Shown here piece by piece: positions 18,438 to 26,652 of a stretch of DNA of 32,903 bases. The DNA comes from Gammaproteobacteria bacterium (lineage in GTDB: Bacteria > Pseudomonadota > Gammaproteobacteria > CAIRSR01): the NCBI GenBank assembly GCA_963575655.1, contig CAUYTY010000196.1:1-32903 (forward strand). The letters run 5' to 3'. Each line of letters begins with the position of its first letter. Within the stretch, counting starts at the first letter, position 1. Made by a program: the position numbers and the translations under genes. The notes under the pieces are model-generated. The model did not search any database. It worked only from the letters and a program-made list of their open reading frames with translations, and was not told the DNA's origin.

Positions 18438-19523
18438 ATGAACGAAGACGCCCAACTACTGGAGATTCGTTCTCGAATCGACACGATCGACGAACGCCTT
18501 CAGGCCTTAATTAGCGAACGAGCCACCTGTGCGCAGGAAGTGGCGCGCATTAAACGTGCCACGGGGACGCTCACCGACTTCTACCGTCCTGAGCGGGAGG
18601 CGGAGATCCTGCGGCGGGTGATGGCTCGAAACACCGGTCCTCTTTCGTCCGAGGAGATGGCGCGACTATTTCGGGAGGTGATGTCGGCCTGCCTGGCGCT
18701 CCAACATCCCAAAAAGATTGCCTTTCTGGGTCCGGTTGGGACTTTTACCCAGGCGGCCGCCCTGAAACACTTCGGTCATTCGGTGCTTACCGTACCGCTG
18801 GGGGCAATTGATGAGGTCTTCCGGGAAGTAGAATCAGGGGAGGCCCATTTCGGGGTGGTACCGGTTGAGAATTCTACGGAAGGAGTTATTACCCATACTC
18901 AAGATATGTTCCTACGCTCGCCGCTTAAAATCTGTGGCGAGGTGCAATTACGAATCCACCATCAACTCATCGGGGCGATGACGGAGCTTGGTGCGGTACA
19001 ACGTATCTACACCCACCAGCAAACTCTCGCCCAATGTCGAGAATGGTTGGACCGCAATCTCCCCGGCGTGGAACGCCTAGCGGTGAGTAGTAATACCGAA
19101 GGTGTGCGCCGTTCCCAATCAGAGGCCGGATCCGCAGCAATTGCGTCGGTGGCCGCCGCCCAAATCTACCATCTCTCGATCCTGGCCGAAAATATCGAGG
19201 ACGAACCGGATAATACTACCCGTTTCTTGATCATCGGCAACCATGAAAGTGCTCCGAGTGGTGAGGATAAAACTTCGCTATTGGTCTCGGCGCATAATCG
19301 TTCTGGTGCGTTGTACGCATTGCTTGCCCCGTTCGCCCAGCATGAAGTCAGTATGACCCGTATCGAGTCTCGCCCCTCGCGCCAGGGAATATGGGAATAT
19401 GTTTTCTTCATCGACATTGAGGGTCACCAGCGTGATGAGAAAGTAGCGGCAACCCTGGAAGAGGTAGCGCGGGAGGCAAGTTTCCTGAAGGTATTGGGGT
19501 CATATCCACGAGCGGTGCTTTAG
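18438..19523 (+). CDS. pheA: Bifunctional chorismate mutase / prephenate dehydratase (P-protein)
   Basis: This enzyme makes phenylpyruvate from chorismate in two steps and commits carbon to phenylalanine. The N-terminal chorismate mutase spans about residues 1-90, with the conserved RSRIDTIDERLQALISER helix. The prephenate dehydratase domain (about 93-270) begins IAFLGPVGTFTQAA and has the VPVENSTEGVI motif. A C-terminal ACT domain (about 282-361) carries ESRPSRQGIWEY, the usual phenylalanine-binding regulatory signature. The length, 361 aa, is normal. It starts 11 bases after serA and is followed by two non-biosynthetic genes before hisC. Confidence 0.97.
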   Translation: MNEDAQLLEIRSRIDTIDERLQALISERATCAQEVARIKRATGTLTDFYRPEREAEILRRVMARNTGPLSSEEMARLFREVMSACLALQHPKKIAFLGPVGTFTQAAALKHFGHSVLTVPLGAIDEVFREVESGEAHFGVVPVENSTEGVITHTQDMFLRSPLKICGEVQLRIHHQLIGAMTELGAVQRIYTHQQTLAQCREWLDRNLPGVERLAVSSNTEGVRRSQSEAGSAAIASVAAAQIYHLSILAENIEDEPDNTTRFLIIGNHESAPSGEDKTSLLVSAHNRSGALYALLAPFAQHEVSMTRIESRPSRQGIWEYVFFIDIEGHQRDEKVAATLEEVAREASFLKVLGSYPRAVL

Positions 19524-19608
19524 ATGTAATCGTTCTTGTCTCCTGGGGCGTGGACGTTTTTATCGCCTGCGTGCGATTAATTCTGCTGAAATGCAACTAA
19601 GGAAGCTT

Positions 19609-20043
19609 ATGAATGCCAACTTGCATGACCAGGACTTCTACGCTTGGACCCAGCAACAACTAGAGATCATGCGTCTGGGCGACCTCTCTAAAGTCGACCT
19701 GGAAAATTGGATGGATGAAATAGAAAGTATGGGGGCAAGCGAACGACGTGAATTGGAAAGTCGCATTATTGTCTTATTGCAACATCTATTGAAGTGGCAA
19801 TTCCAACCAAATCAGCGCTCAGGTGGATGGCTAGGTACCATTGATGAGCAGCGCACCCAACTAGAAATCCTATTACGGCAAAGCCCCTCGCTCAAACGAC
19901 TATACCCGGAGAGTGTAGTACTCGCGTATCCGAAAGCGCGCAGGAAGGCCGCTTGGGAAACCGGTGCTACTCTACAATCTCTTCCAGAATCTTGCCCCTA
20001 TTCGCTCAACGAAATATTAGACGAAGAATTTCTTCCCGATTAA
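19609..20043 (+). CDS. DUF29 family protein
   Basis: This 144-aa protein has the DUF29 pattern: a start with HDQDFYAWTQQQLEIMRLG, a central DLENWMDEIESMGASERRE segment, and an all-helical middle with LLKWQFQP. The function of DUF29 is unknown; the family is common in cyanobacteria and in large-genome sulfur bacteria, often near repeats. The ATG at 19609 is chosen because AAGGA (19599-19603) lies five bases upstream; an ATG at 19591 has no such site. It interrupts the pheA-hisC linkage and is followed by a nested palindromic element, suggesting it arrived as part of an inserted segment. Confidence 0.85.
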   Translation: MNANLHDQDFYAWTQQQLEIMRLGDLSKVDLENWMDEIESMGASERRELESRIIVLLQHLLKWQFQPNQRSGGWLGTIDEQRTQLEILLRQSPSLKRLYPESVVLAYPKARRKAAWETGATLQSLPESCPYSLNEILDEEFLPD

Positions 20044-20060
20044 AGAAGTCGTACTTTTCT

Positions 20061-20324
20061 CCCCTCTCCCTCCGGGAGAGGGGCCGGGGGCGAGGGCGTG
20101 ATGCTGACGAATCAATAAGGAACGAGAATTTTATAATTTGTGCAGTTGTAACCGTCGATGGTGTAGGGTGGGCAACGGCTTTATCGTTGCCCACGCGGAA
20201 TTCGTGTAATCGCGTGGGCAGGCAAAAAGACGCCTGCCCACCCATACAACTATGCACAAGTTAATAAATTACCGTTCCTAAATGCCCGCCCTCACCCCAA
20301 CCCCTCTCCCGGGGAGAGAGGGGC
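20061..20324. repeat. Nested inverted-repeat element between DUF29 and PD-(D/E)XK-like genes
   Basis: This segment folds at three levels. The outer arms hold CCCCTCTCCC / GGGAGAGGGG hairpins at 20061-20083 and 20301-20324. Intermediate arms pair the AAGGAACG region near 20118 with CGTTCCT near 20273. The inner arms contain GGTGGGCAACG / CGTTGCCCAC and TGGGCAGG / CCTGCCCA hairpins (about 20165-20245). The right outer hairpin ends in CTTTT and may act as a terminator. It shares the CCCCTCTCCC motif with the MITE at 15591. It occupies nearly all of the 315-base gap and has no credible gene. Confidence 0.7.
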
Positions 20325-20358
20325 TTTTGTAAACAAACAATCGTAAAGAGAGAGCATT

Positions 20359-21006
20359 ATGAAAGAATTCTCGAAATGGACGATTGAAGAAGTTGAAGAG
20401 TATTTTCACATAACGCCACTCCAAAGCAGTTTGGAATTAACCGCCTGGCAAACCGCTGAAGTTGTTCGTGCCCCCCAAGAGGAGGCGCAATTGTTGAAGC
20501 TATGCCATTCATTGCAACAGCACGTCAACGATTGGAATGAGGAGGAACTGAAATTACATTTCATCAGCCTATTGTTGCATATGGTAAATTATACACACGA
20601 TCAATATCATGTCTTTTTCGAGCGCACACTCTCTGTCAAAATAGACGGGGAGCGTTTACGTGGTGTTGTAGATTGTATTATCGCACAGGGTCGACGTTCA
20701 CCGAAACGTCCATATTTCTGTCTGCATGAATATAAACAGGAACGTCATTCGTCTAATGATCCATTAGGGCAAGTAACCATCGCGATGGTGGCGGCGCAAC
20801 GCTTGAACAACGATGGAAAGCCCGTGCATGGAGCCTATGTCGTCGGTCGTCAATGGTTTTTTCTAGTGTTGCAGGAAACGTCATACGCGCTAAGTCTGGC
20901 CTACGATGCCACTAAAGAAGAAGATTTATATAAAATATTCAGTATGTTGAGGTATATAAAACAACGTATCCAACAAGAATTGAACCTTATTAATACTACG
21001 GGGTGA
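20359..21006 (+). CDS. PD-(D/E)XK nuclease-like protein, unknown
   Basis: This 215-aa protein has no family I can name with certainty. Its core matches the PD-(D/E)XK pattern: Asp105 in RGVVDCIIAQG, then Glu124-x-Lys126 in FCLHEYKQER on the next strand, then Gln138 in DPLGQVTIAM. The helical N-terminal ~75 residues include acidic stretches. Such domains occur in transposon-linked and restriction-like nucleases, but catalytic activity is not shown here. A purine-rich GAGAGAG sits just before the ATG. It is placed between a palindromic element and hisC, so with the DUF29 gene it forms a foreign-looking pair inside the aromatic operon. Confidence 0.65.
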   Translation: MKEFSKWTIEEVEEYFHITPLQSSLELTAWQTAEVVRAPQEEAQLLKLCHSLQQHVNDWNEEELKLHFISLLLHMVNYTHDQYHVFFERTLSVKIDGERLRGVVDCIIAQGRRSPKRPYFCLHEYKQERHSSNDPLGQVTIAMVAAQRLNNDGKPVHGAYVVGRQWFFLVLQETSYALSLAYDATKEEDLYKIFSMLRYIKQRIQQELNLINTTG

Positions 21007-21079
21007 GACAAACCGAGATAACCGTTTTACCTTCTCTCAATCTTTTGGGGATTACCTTCCTCTGAACCTAGAGCTAATC

Positions 21080-22186
21080 ATGCAGGAAAACCTATTTCAG
21101 AACCTTGCCGCACCTGGCGTACGTGGCCTTACCCCTTACCAACCTGGCAAACCCATCGAGGAATTGGAACGGGAATACGGTGTTACCAATGCCGTTAAAC
21201 TTGCTTCCAATGAGAATCCGCTAGGTCCTTCTCCGCTTGCCTTAGCTGCGGCGCGTTCGGCACTTACTGATCTTGCTCGTTATCCCGATGGTGGTGGTTT
21301 TACGCTGCGGAATGCGTTGGCCCTCCGTTTTGGAGTCGAACGAGATTCGATTACGTTAGGCAATGGTTCCAATGATGTCTTGGAATTAGTGGCGCGTGCC
21401 TTGGTAGCTCCTCAGGACGAGGTAATCTATTCGAAGCATGCCTTTGCGGTATATCCGTTGGTGATTCAGGCAATTGGTGCGCGGGGAGTGGTAACCCCAG
21501 CTCGAGATTTCGGGCACGATTTGGCGGCAATGGCGGCGGCGGTGACGCCGCGTACTCGGTTAATCTTCATCGCCAACCCCAATAATCCCACGGGTACCTG
21601 GCTTACTGCTGATGTTTTGGAGGATTTCATTCGAGGATTACCGTCACATGTCATCGTCGTGATTGATGAGGCGTATTGGGAATATGTCATTCACCCCGAT
21701 TATCCCAATGCGTTGGATTGGTTGGGACGTTATCCAAACCTATTGGTGACTCGAACCTTTTCTAAAGCCTATGGACTCGCTGGGCTGCGTGTTGGGTATG
21801 CGGTTTCTCATCCCGCCCTGGCGGATCTTCTCAATCGGGTACGGCAGCCTTTTAACGTTAACAGTATTGCCTTGGCGGCGGCAACGGCGGCCCTAGACGA
21901 TGAAGATCACCTCTCTCGGGCGCGAACGATAAATATGGAGGGGATGGCGGAGATAATTGCGGGCGTTACTGCTTTGGGGTTGAGTTATATCCCATCGGTG
22001 GGTAATTTCGTGGCCGTGGATGTAGGGCGGGCGGCAGGACCGATTTATGAGGCATTATTGCATCAGGGGGTAATTGTGCGCCCCTTGGCCAATTACGAAA
22101 TGCCACGTCACTTGCGAGTAACTATTGGGCTTGCAGCGGAAAATGCCCGTTTTCTCGACGCATTGGCCCGGGTGCTACGCACATGA
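21080..22186 (+). CDS. hisC: Histidinol-phosphate / aromatic aminotransferase
   Basis: This is a class I/II PLP aminotransferase of 368 aa. It has KLASNENPLGPSP near the N-terminus and NPNNPTG at 167-173. DEAYWEY follows Asp196, and the PLP lysine is Lys229 in TFSKAYGLAGLRVGY. The family makes histidinol phosphate; copies next to tyrA often also transaminate prephenate, phenylpyruvate or hydroxyphenylpyruvate, which fits this setting. It overlaps tyrA by four bases (ATGA), so the two are translationally coupled. Confidence 0.93.
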   Translation: MQENLFQNLAAPGVRGLTPYQPGKPIEELEREYGVTNAVKLASNENPLGPSPLALAAARSALTDLARYPDGGGFTLRNALALRFGVERDSITLGNGSNDVLELVARALVAPQDEVIYSKHAFAVYPLVIQAIGARGVVTPARDFGHDLAAMAAAVTPRTRLIFIANPNNPTGTWLTADVLEDFIRGLPSHVIVVIDEAYWEYVIHPDYPNALDWLGRYPNLLVTRTFSKAYGLAGLRVGYAVSHPALADLLNRVRQPFNVNSIALAAATAALDDEDHLSRARTINMEGMAEIIAGVTALGLSYIPSVGNFVAVDVGRAAGPIYEALLHQGVIVRPLANYEMPRHLRVTIGLAAENARFLDALARVLRT

Positions 22187-23100
22187 CCGATATCGTAGCG
22201 ATGCCGAAGGTTCAATGGGAACGGATGGTTATCCTTGGGGTAGGACTTATCGGCGGGTCGTTGGCTCGGGCGGTCCGATTGGCGGGGATCTGTCGTGAGG
22301 TGGTGGGTTGGGGGCGTAATCCTGCCACGCTGGAACGCGCTTTGGCCCTTGAAGTGGTAGATCGTATCGAGACCGACCTGGCTACGGCGGTTCGTGGCGC
22401 CGATTTAGTGGTAGCGGCGGTACCGCCGGGGGTGATGGAGGCGTTGTTTCGCGAACTTGCCGGGATGTTAGGACCGGAAACGGTGCTGACCGACGTGGGT
22501 AGTACTAAAGGGTCTGTCGTTACGGCGGCCCGAGCGGCCTTCGGAACGCTTCCGGCCCATTTTGTCCCTGGGCATCCCATTGCGGGAAACGAGCGTAGCG
22601 GAGTAGAAGCGGCGGACGCCAATCTATTCAACAATCGATTGGTAATTCTCACCCCTCTCCCTGAAACTGATTCGGGATCTGTGAGTCGCGTGCGCGCTTT
22701 GTGGGAGGTTTGTGGTGCGGAGATTACCGAAATGGAGGTAGAGCACCACGATACGGTGCTCGCTGCCACCAGCCATCTCCCTCATCTGCTCGCCTTTACG
22801 TTGGTTGATGTCTTGGCGCGTATGGATGATAGTTGGGAGATCTTTCATTACGCAGCCGGTGGTTTTCGTGATTTCACCCGTATTGCAGGCAGTGACCCGG
22901 TGATGTGGCGTGATATCTGTTTGGCCAATCGTACCCACCTCCTGGCGATGTTGGATCGCTATCGCGACGGATTAGATCAAATGGCCACAGCAATTACCAC
23001 CGGGGACGGCGATCGGTTGCACCAAATCTTTAGCCATGCACGGGCAGCGCGAGAATATTTCTCGGCCCAGAAGAATATGTTAAAGCCCAGCGCCTCGTGA
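22183..23100 (+). CDS. tyrA: Prephenate / arogenate dehydrogenase
   Basis: This NAD(P)-dependent enzyme of tyrosine synthesis has 305 aa. The dinucleotide motif VILGVGLIGGSLARAV has glycines at 19, 21 and 24. PGHPIAGNERSGVEAA carries the conserved His of the catalytic region, and TSHLPHLLAFTL the second. There is no fused chorismate mutase or EPSP synthase domain. In many gammaproteobacteria aroA and cmk follow, but here a hairpin and repeats do. It starts inside the hisC stop codon. Confidence 0.95.
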   Translation: MTDIVAMPKVQWERMVILGVGLIGGSLARAVRLAGICREVVGWGRNPATLERALALEVVDRIETDLATAVRGADLVVAAVPPGVMEALFRELAGMLGPETVLTDVGSTKGSVVTAARAAFGTLPAHFVPGHPIAGNERSGVEAADANLFNNRLVILTPLPETDSGSVSRVRALWEVCGAEITEMEVEHHDTVLAATSHLPHLLAFTLVDVLARMDDSWEIFHYAAGGFRDFTRIAGSDPVMWRDICLANRTHLLAMLDRYRDGLDQMATAITTGDGDRLHQIFSHARAAREYFSAQKNMLKPSAS

Positions 23101-23106
23101 AAATAT

Positions 23107-23150
23107 AACCGTTCACTCACCCCCACTCAATGGGGAGTGAGTGAACGGTT
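23107..23150 (+). terminator. Hairpin terminator after tyrA
   Basis: AACCGTTCACTCAC (23107-23120) pairs perfectly with GTGAGTGAACGGTT (23137-23150), and inner CCCC/GGGG (23121-23124, 23132-23135) extends the stem. Only a short T-run (TTTT) follows, at about 23155. It begins seven bases after the tyrA stop and closes the cluster. Confidence 0.65.
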
Positions 23151-23210
23151 ACCAGTTTTCCGTTTGGTAGTATTTAAAATCTAATGGCTCAGCAGTCTGC
23201 TGACCAATAA

Positions 23211-23250
23211 AGGAGGCTGATATGTCTGAGGTGTACGATCAAGCGGCTAT
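23211..23250 (+). pseudogene. Orphan gene start truncated by a repeat element
   Basis: AGGAGG (23211-23216) sits five bases before ATG (23222), the best Shine-Dalgarno in the region. Yet the frame encodes only MSEVYDQAAI before it enters the palindromic repeat at 23251. This looks like the 5' remnant of a gene cut by the repeat. The MSEVYDQ start resembles N-termini of some DUF29 proteins, which is a guess from ten residues. Confidence 0.35.
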
Positions 23251-23477
23251 TTACATCGTTCCCACGCTCCGCGTGGGAATGCATCCCGTGACGCTCCAGC
23301 GTCGCGTATTGGTGGGGATCACGAACAAACCGGAAGTCATCGCGGTATATAATTCTCGTGCGGAGCGTGGGAACGATGTAACTATTTGCTTTTATGAGAG
23401 ATTCCCTTAATCTAATGGCAGTGAGGGCGTTACTCTGGGCTGATATACCGATGCGCCGTTGGCGTGTCTAAAGGCTA
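23251..23477. repeat. Palindromic REP-like element, copy B
   Basis: The arms 23251-23272 and 23360-23381 are perfectly complementary over 22 bases (core TTACATCGTTCCCACGC). The interior (about 23300-23355), with TATTGGTGGGGATCACGAAC and GGAAGTCATCGCG, is nearly identical to that of copy C (about 29361-29410) in the same orientation. From about 23408 a flanking module follows (TTAAT-TAATGGCAGTGAGGGCGTT, then CGCCGTTGGCGTGTCTAAAGG), also present in copy C. No protein is encoded. Confidence 0.85.
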
Positions 23478-23492
23478 CGACTTATCCCATCC

Positions 23493-23837
23493 GCGCAACT
23501 TTACGCTGGTGGCCCCGAGAGGCCACCAGCATAAAGTTGCGCACCCGCACTCTGTTGGTGGTTGCCCCAAGGGGGCATCATCCTCTAACCAAGGGTTGCG
23601 GAATCCATGCCGCTACCCCGGGTTTGTAATCCAACACATAAATATCAACCTAAAAGGGGTTGCGTCAGAGGAAGAACCTCATTTTTGGGGTTGGAATTTA
23701 TGTTTTGAACTACGAACCCAGGGTGGCGGTATGAATGCCGCAACCCTTGGTTAGAGGATGATGCCCCTTTGGGGAAAAATTCTTCTTATCCCCCAACCGC
23801 TTCAATACTGTGGGTGCGCAACCTTATGCTGGTAGCC
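23493..23837. repeat. Nested inverted-repeat block with GCGCAACTTTA-type arms
   Basis: Three inverted repeats overlap. 23493-23514 pairs with 23521-23542 (21 of 22). The 23521-23548 arm also pairs with 23810-23837 (25 of 28). Between them, about 78-base imperfect arms 23565-23642 and 23697-23774 share the strings CATCATCCTCTAACCAAGGG and its complement. The GCGCAACTTTACGCTGGTG motif also bounds copy C (29167-29188 and 29622-29643). Together with copy B this fills the 790 bases between tyrA and the ATPase gene; no intact gene lies there. Confidence 0.8.
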
Positions 23838-23890
23838 CCGCCGAGATTGCTGATCGGAGAATTGAACGTAACCCGTGAGAATTACATACG

Positions 23891-25007
23891 ATGACTCAAA
23901 TTACCCAAGCTCCTACACCTGCGCGCATTGAGGCATTGCGTGTGGAAAACTATCGGGCGCTACGTTCGGTTGAATTCAAGAAGCTGACGCCGTTAACCGC
24001 ACTATTGGGTCCCAATGGCAGCGGGAAATCCACGGTGTTCGATGTATTCGCTTTCTTATCCGAGTGTTTCGAGTCTGGGCTGCGGCGGGCTTGGGATCGT
24101 CGTGGTCGTGCGAAAGAGTTAAAAACACGCGGTGGGGATGGTCCGGTGGTGATAGAAATAAAATATCGTGAACGAGGGAATCTTCCTCTCGTCACCTACC
24201 ATCTGGCCGTTGATGAGAAAAAAGGTTCGCCGGTCGTCGTGGAAGAATGGTTGCAATGGAGGCGCGGCTCAAGTGGAAAACCATTTCGATTCCTTGATTA
24301 CCGTGATGGTCGAGGGCGAGCGGTGAGTGGAGAAAACCCCGATAAACAAGATACGCGCCTAGAAATTCCTCTTAAATCGACAGATTTGATCGCGGTAAAT
24401 GCGCTCGGCCAATTTGCGGATCATCCGAGAGTGGCGGCACTGCGGGATTTCATTACGAGCTGGTATGTGTCCTACTTTTCCGTCGATGACACACGGGGAC
24501 AACCCGAAGCCGGGCCACAGGAACGGCTTTCTCGTACCGGTGATAATCTAGCCAACGTTATTCAGTACCTAGCCGAACAACATCCTGGTCGTCTGGACGA
24601 TATTTTCTCAGTGTTGCGTAAGCGTGTCCCGCAGATAGAGCGGGTGCTCACCGATTCCATGCCTGATGGGCGATTGCTATTGCAAATTAAAGACGCGCCA
24701 TTTGATCATCCGGTCTTGGCGCGTTTTGCCTCGGATGGCACGCTTAAAATGTTGGCCTACCTGGTGTTGCTATATGACCCCAATCCGCCGGCATTCATTG
24801 GTATCGAAGAGCCGGAGAATTTCCTACATCCGCGTCTGTTGCAAGAATTAGCGGAAGAGTGCCGAGCGGCCTCGGAACGTGGACAATTTTTAGTTACGAC
24901 GCACTCACCGTTCTTTATCAATGCGCTACGGCCAGAGGAAGTGCGAGTCTTGTATCGGGACGAGAAAGGTTATACGCAAGCTATGTGCGCTGCCGATATT
25001 CAAGGGG
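23891..25007 (+). pseudogene. AAA (OLD-like) ATPase, 5' part, split by a transposon block
   Basis: This encodes residues 1-372 of an ABC/SMC-type AAA_21 ATPase. Walker [10 protein letters not shown] is at 40-48, a [10 protein letters not shown] signature region follows, and Walker [14 protein letters not shown] has catalytic Glu306/307. The switch His338 lies in [11 protein letters not shown]. The native sequence stops at CAAGGGG (25001-25007). Beyond it the frame reads 14 foreign residues into an IS30 end and stops at 25051. The missing 40-residue C-terminus is found at 28354-28475; joining the two restores 412 codons in frame. The intact gene would overlap the following DUF4276 gene, the usual layout of a two-component ATPase/TOPRIM-like module. 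The truncated protein keeps the ATPase motifs and could still fold. Confidence 0.88.
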
Positions 25008-25012
25008 CGGAT

Positions 25013-25237
25013 TCAACCTTGAAGTGCAACGGGTGGGTTAATCGATTGTAACTCATTATTGAACACTTCAAAAGGAGTTTTGAACCCGAGGCATTTCCGT
25101 GGCCGGTGATTTAGGAAATCCTTTGCCCTCTGGATAAGTTTTTCAGGGATGAATTTAAGACTCATCTTCTTTGGAAAGAACTGGCGGATTAGTCCATTCA
25201 TATTCTCATTGGCGCCACGTTCCCAAGAGGAATATGG
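25013..25237 (-). pseudogene. IS30-family transposase, C-terminal fragment
   Basis: The last ~74 residues of an IS30 transposase remain. They include SSWERGANENMNGLIRQFFP (the region of the third catalytic acidic residue) and LNHRPRKCLGFKTPFEVF. The stop codon lies within the terminal inverted repeat, with PPVALQG as the end, as is typical for this family. The 5' part is missing: an inverted IS1 end abuts it at 25238. Confidence 0.88.
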
Positions 25238-25359
25238 GGTGGTGTTTCAGACCTGGATATTGCGGTAGCCATTCTTCAAACATGGGTATCGGGTGACTTT
25301 CTGCCATAATTTTGAAGTATTATCGTGCGCAACGAGAACTTTACTTGGAAAGAACCTCC
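25238..25359 (+). repeat. Inverted 122-bp copy of the IS1 left end
   Basis: This stretch is an exact inverted copy (by eye) of 26532-26653, the segment from the tip of the IS1 left end to just before the insA start codon. It begins GGTGGTGTTTCAGACC. It makes the whole IS1 cluster 25238-26653 start and end with the same sequence in opposite orientation. Confidence 0.85.
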
Positions 25360-25727
25360 GGTGGTGTTCCAGACCTGGATATGGCCAGTAATGTTCCATA
25401 ATTTAGATATTTTTCAGACTAAGACGCCAAATTCATAGCGATTTATGAAGAGACCAATCACAATATCATGCATTTTCTCAAGTTTGGAGAAGCAAATGGT
25501 TTTCCGGGCAAGCCGTTTGATACGTGTCCGTAACATTAAATGTTTCCTCTCGATTTTTTGAGTATTCTTCTTGCTAATGATTTGTTGTTCGACTGGTAAA
25601 TTCCGTTCATAAGCCCCCCAATCGTCAGTATAAAATCGAGAAATCCCAAACGGCTTGAGGAGTTCTTTTAAGGACAAAAATACCGAATCTTTCCTTTTGC
25701 CAAGCACATACGCAAGAACATTTCCCG
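25360..25727 (-). pseudogene. Partial IS1 copy: right end and insB 3' portion
   Basis: These 368 bases duplicate 25728-26095 in tandem. I see one substitution (AAGCACATA against AAACACATA, giving Leu for Phe in LAYVxGKRKDS). They contain the right terminal repeat (GGTGGTGTTCCAGACC) and code for the C-terminal ~100 residues of InsB (YTDDWGAYERNL, KIERKHLMLRTRIKRLARKT), stop at 25414. There is no start of its own; the open frame continues 40 bases into the neighbouring IS1 end. Confidence 0.85.
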
Positions 25728-25781
25728 GGTGGTGTTCCAGACCTGGATATGGCCAGTAATGTTCCATAATTTAGATATTTT

Positions 25782-26253
25782 TCAGACTAAGACGCCAAAT
25801 TCATAGCGATTTATGAAGAGACCAATCACAATATCATGCATTTTCTCAAGTTTGGAGAAGCAAATGGTTTTCCGGGCAAGCCGTTTGATACGTGTCCGTA
25901 ACATTAAATGTTTCCTCTCGATTTTTTGAGTATTCTTCTTGCTAATGATTTGTTGTTCGACTGGTAAATTCCGTTCATAAGCCCCCCAATCGTCAGTATA
26001 AAATCGAGAAATCCCAAACGGCTTGAGGAGTTCTTTTAAGGACAAAAATACCGAATCTTTCCTTTTGCCAAACACATACGCAAGAACATTTCCCGTAGCA
26101 TGGTCAATAGCATGCCAAAGCCAGCGTTGATTTTCCTTGTTGCCGACATAGCTCCACATTATCATCCACTTCAGCACCTTCAACTTTCTGAATATCAGAA
26201 AGAATGTCATCTGAATTCAGTCTTTCCAGTAGTGACCGATTGACTGGTTCCAT
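25782..26253 (-). pseudogene. insB: IS1 InsB transposase, frameshifted
   Basis: The expected InsB frame starts at the ATG at 26253 (MEPVNRSLLERLNSDD) and runs through KVEGAEVDD. One extra base at about 26158-26162 then shifts the frame just at the first catalytic aspartate. The remainder is in the next frame (MWSYVGNKENQRWLWHAID...) to the stop at 25782, with TDDWGAY and KIERKHL giving the second D and E of the DDE triad. The open frame from 26210 alone would have a non-native N-terminus. Either this copy is inactive, or the shift is programmed, which is not the site known for IS1 (an A6C slip near the insA end). Confidence 0.7.
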
Positions 26254-26530
26254 ATAGGGTTCTTGTTTCTTTTATTTTGCTAATAACCGTCCCTGGACTA
26301 ATTCCCAATACCCGCGCAGTATCACGGATCCCGCTGCCGTTCATTGCCATGTCGATGATCTGCTCCTTGACTTCTGGCAAATACCCCTGGTAGGTATAAT
26401 CTAAAATGAATGTCTTCCTACCACATTCCGGCTTCAGGCAGAGATAGCGTTGTTTTCCAAGTTCCGTCTTGCCGCGTTTAACGACATGATCACATTTACA
26501 GCATGGACACAAAACAGCTCTGTTAGCCAT
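26207..26530 (-). CDS. insA: IS1 InsA (zinc-finger, HTH DNA-binding protein)
   Basis: This 107-aa protein has the InsA layout. A zinc ribbon CPCCKCDHVVKRG ... YLCLKPECGRKTF comes first. A helix-turn-helix follows, including MNGSGIRDTARVLGISPGTV, the part that recognises the IS ends. It starts at ATG 26530; an upstream in-frame ATG at 26566 (MRNENFTWKEPP) is possible but lies within the terminal region. Its 3' end overlaps the InsB reading frame. Confidence 0.85.
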   Translation of the reverse strand: MANRAVLCPCCKCDHVVKRGKTELGKQRYLCLKPECGRKTFILDYTYQGYLPEVKEQIIDMAMNGSGIRDTARVLGISPGTVISKIKETRTLYGTSQSVTTGKTEFR

Positions 26531-26652
26531 TGGAGGTTCTTTCCAAGTAAAGTTCTCGTTGCGCACGATAATACTTCAAAATTATGGCAGAAAGTCACCC
26601 GATACCCATGTTTGAAGAATGGCTACCGCAATATCCAGGTCTGAAACACCAC

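Noticed and set aside
23222-23410. Open frame of 62 codons with a strong ribosome-binding site
   Set aside because: Beyond the first ten codons it is a translation of the palindromic repeat (copy B), so only the start is treated as a gene remnant.
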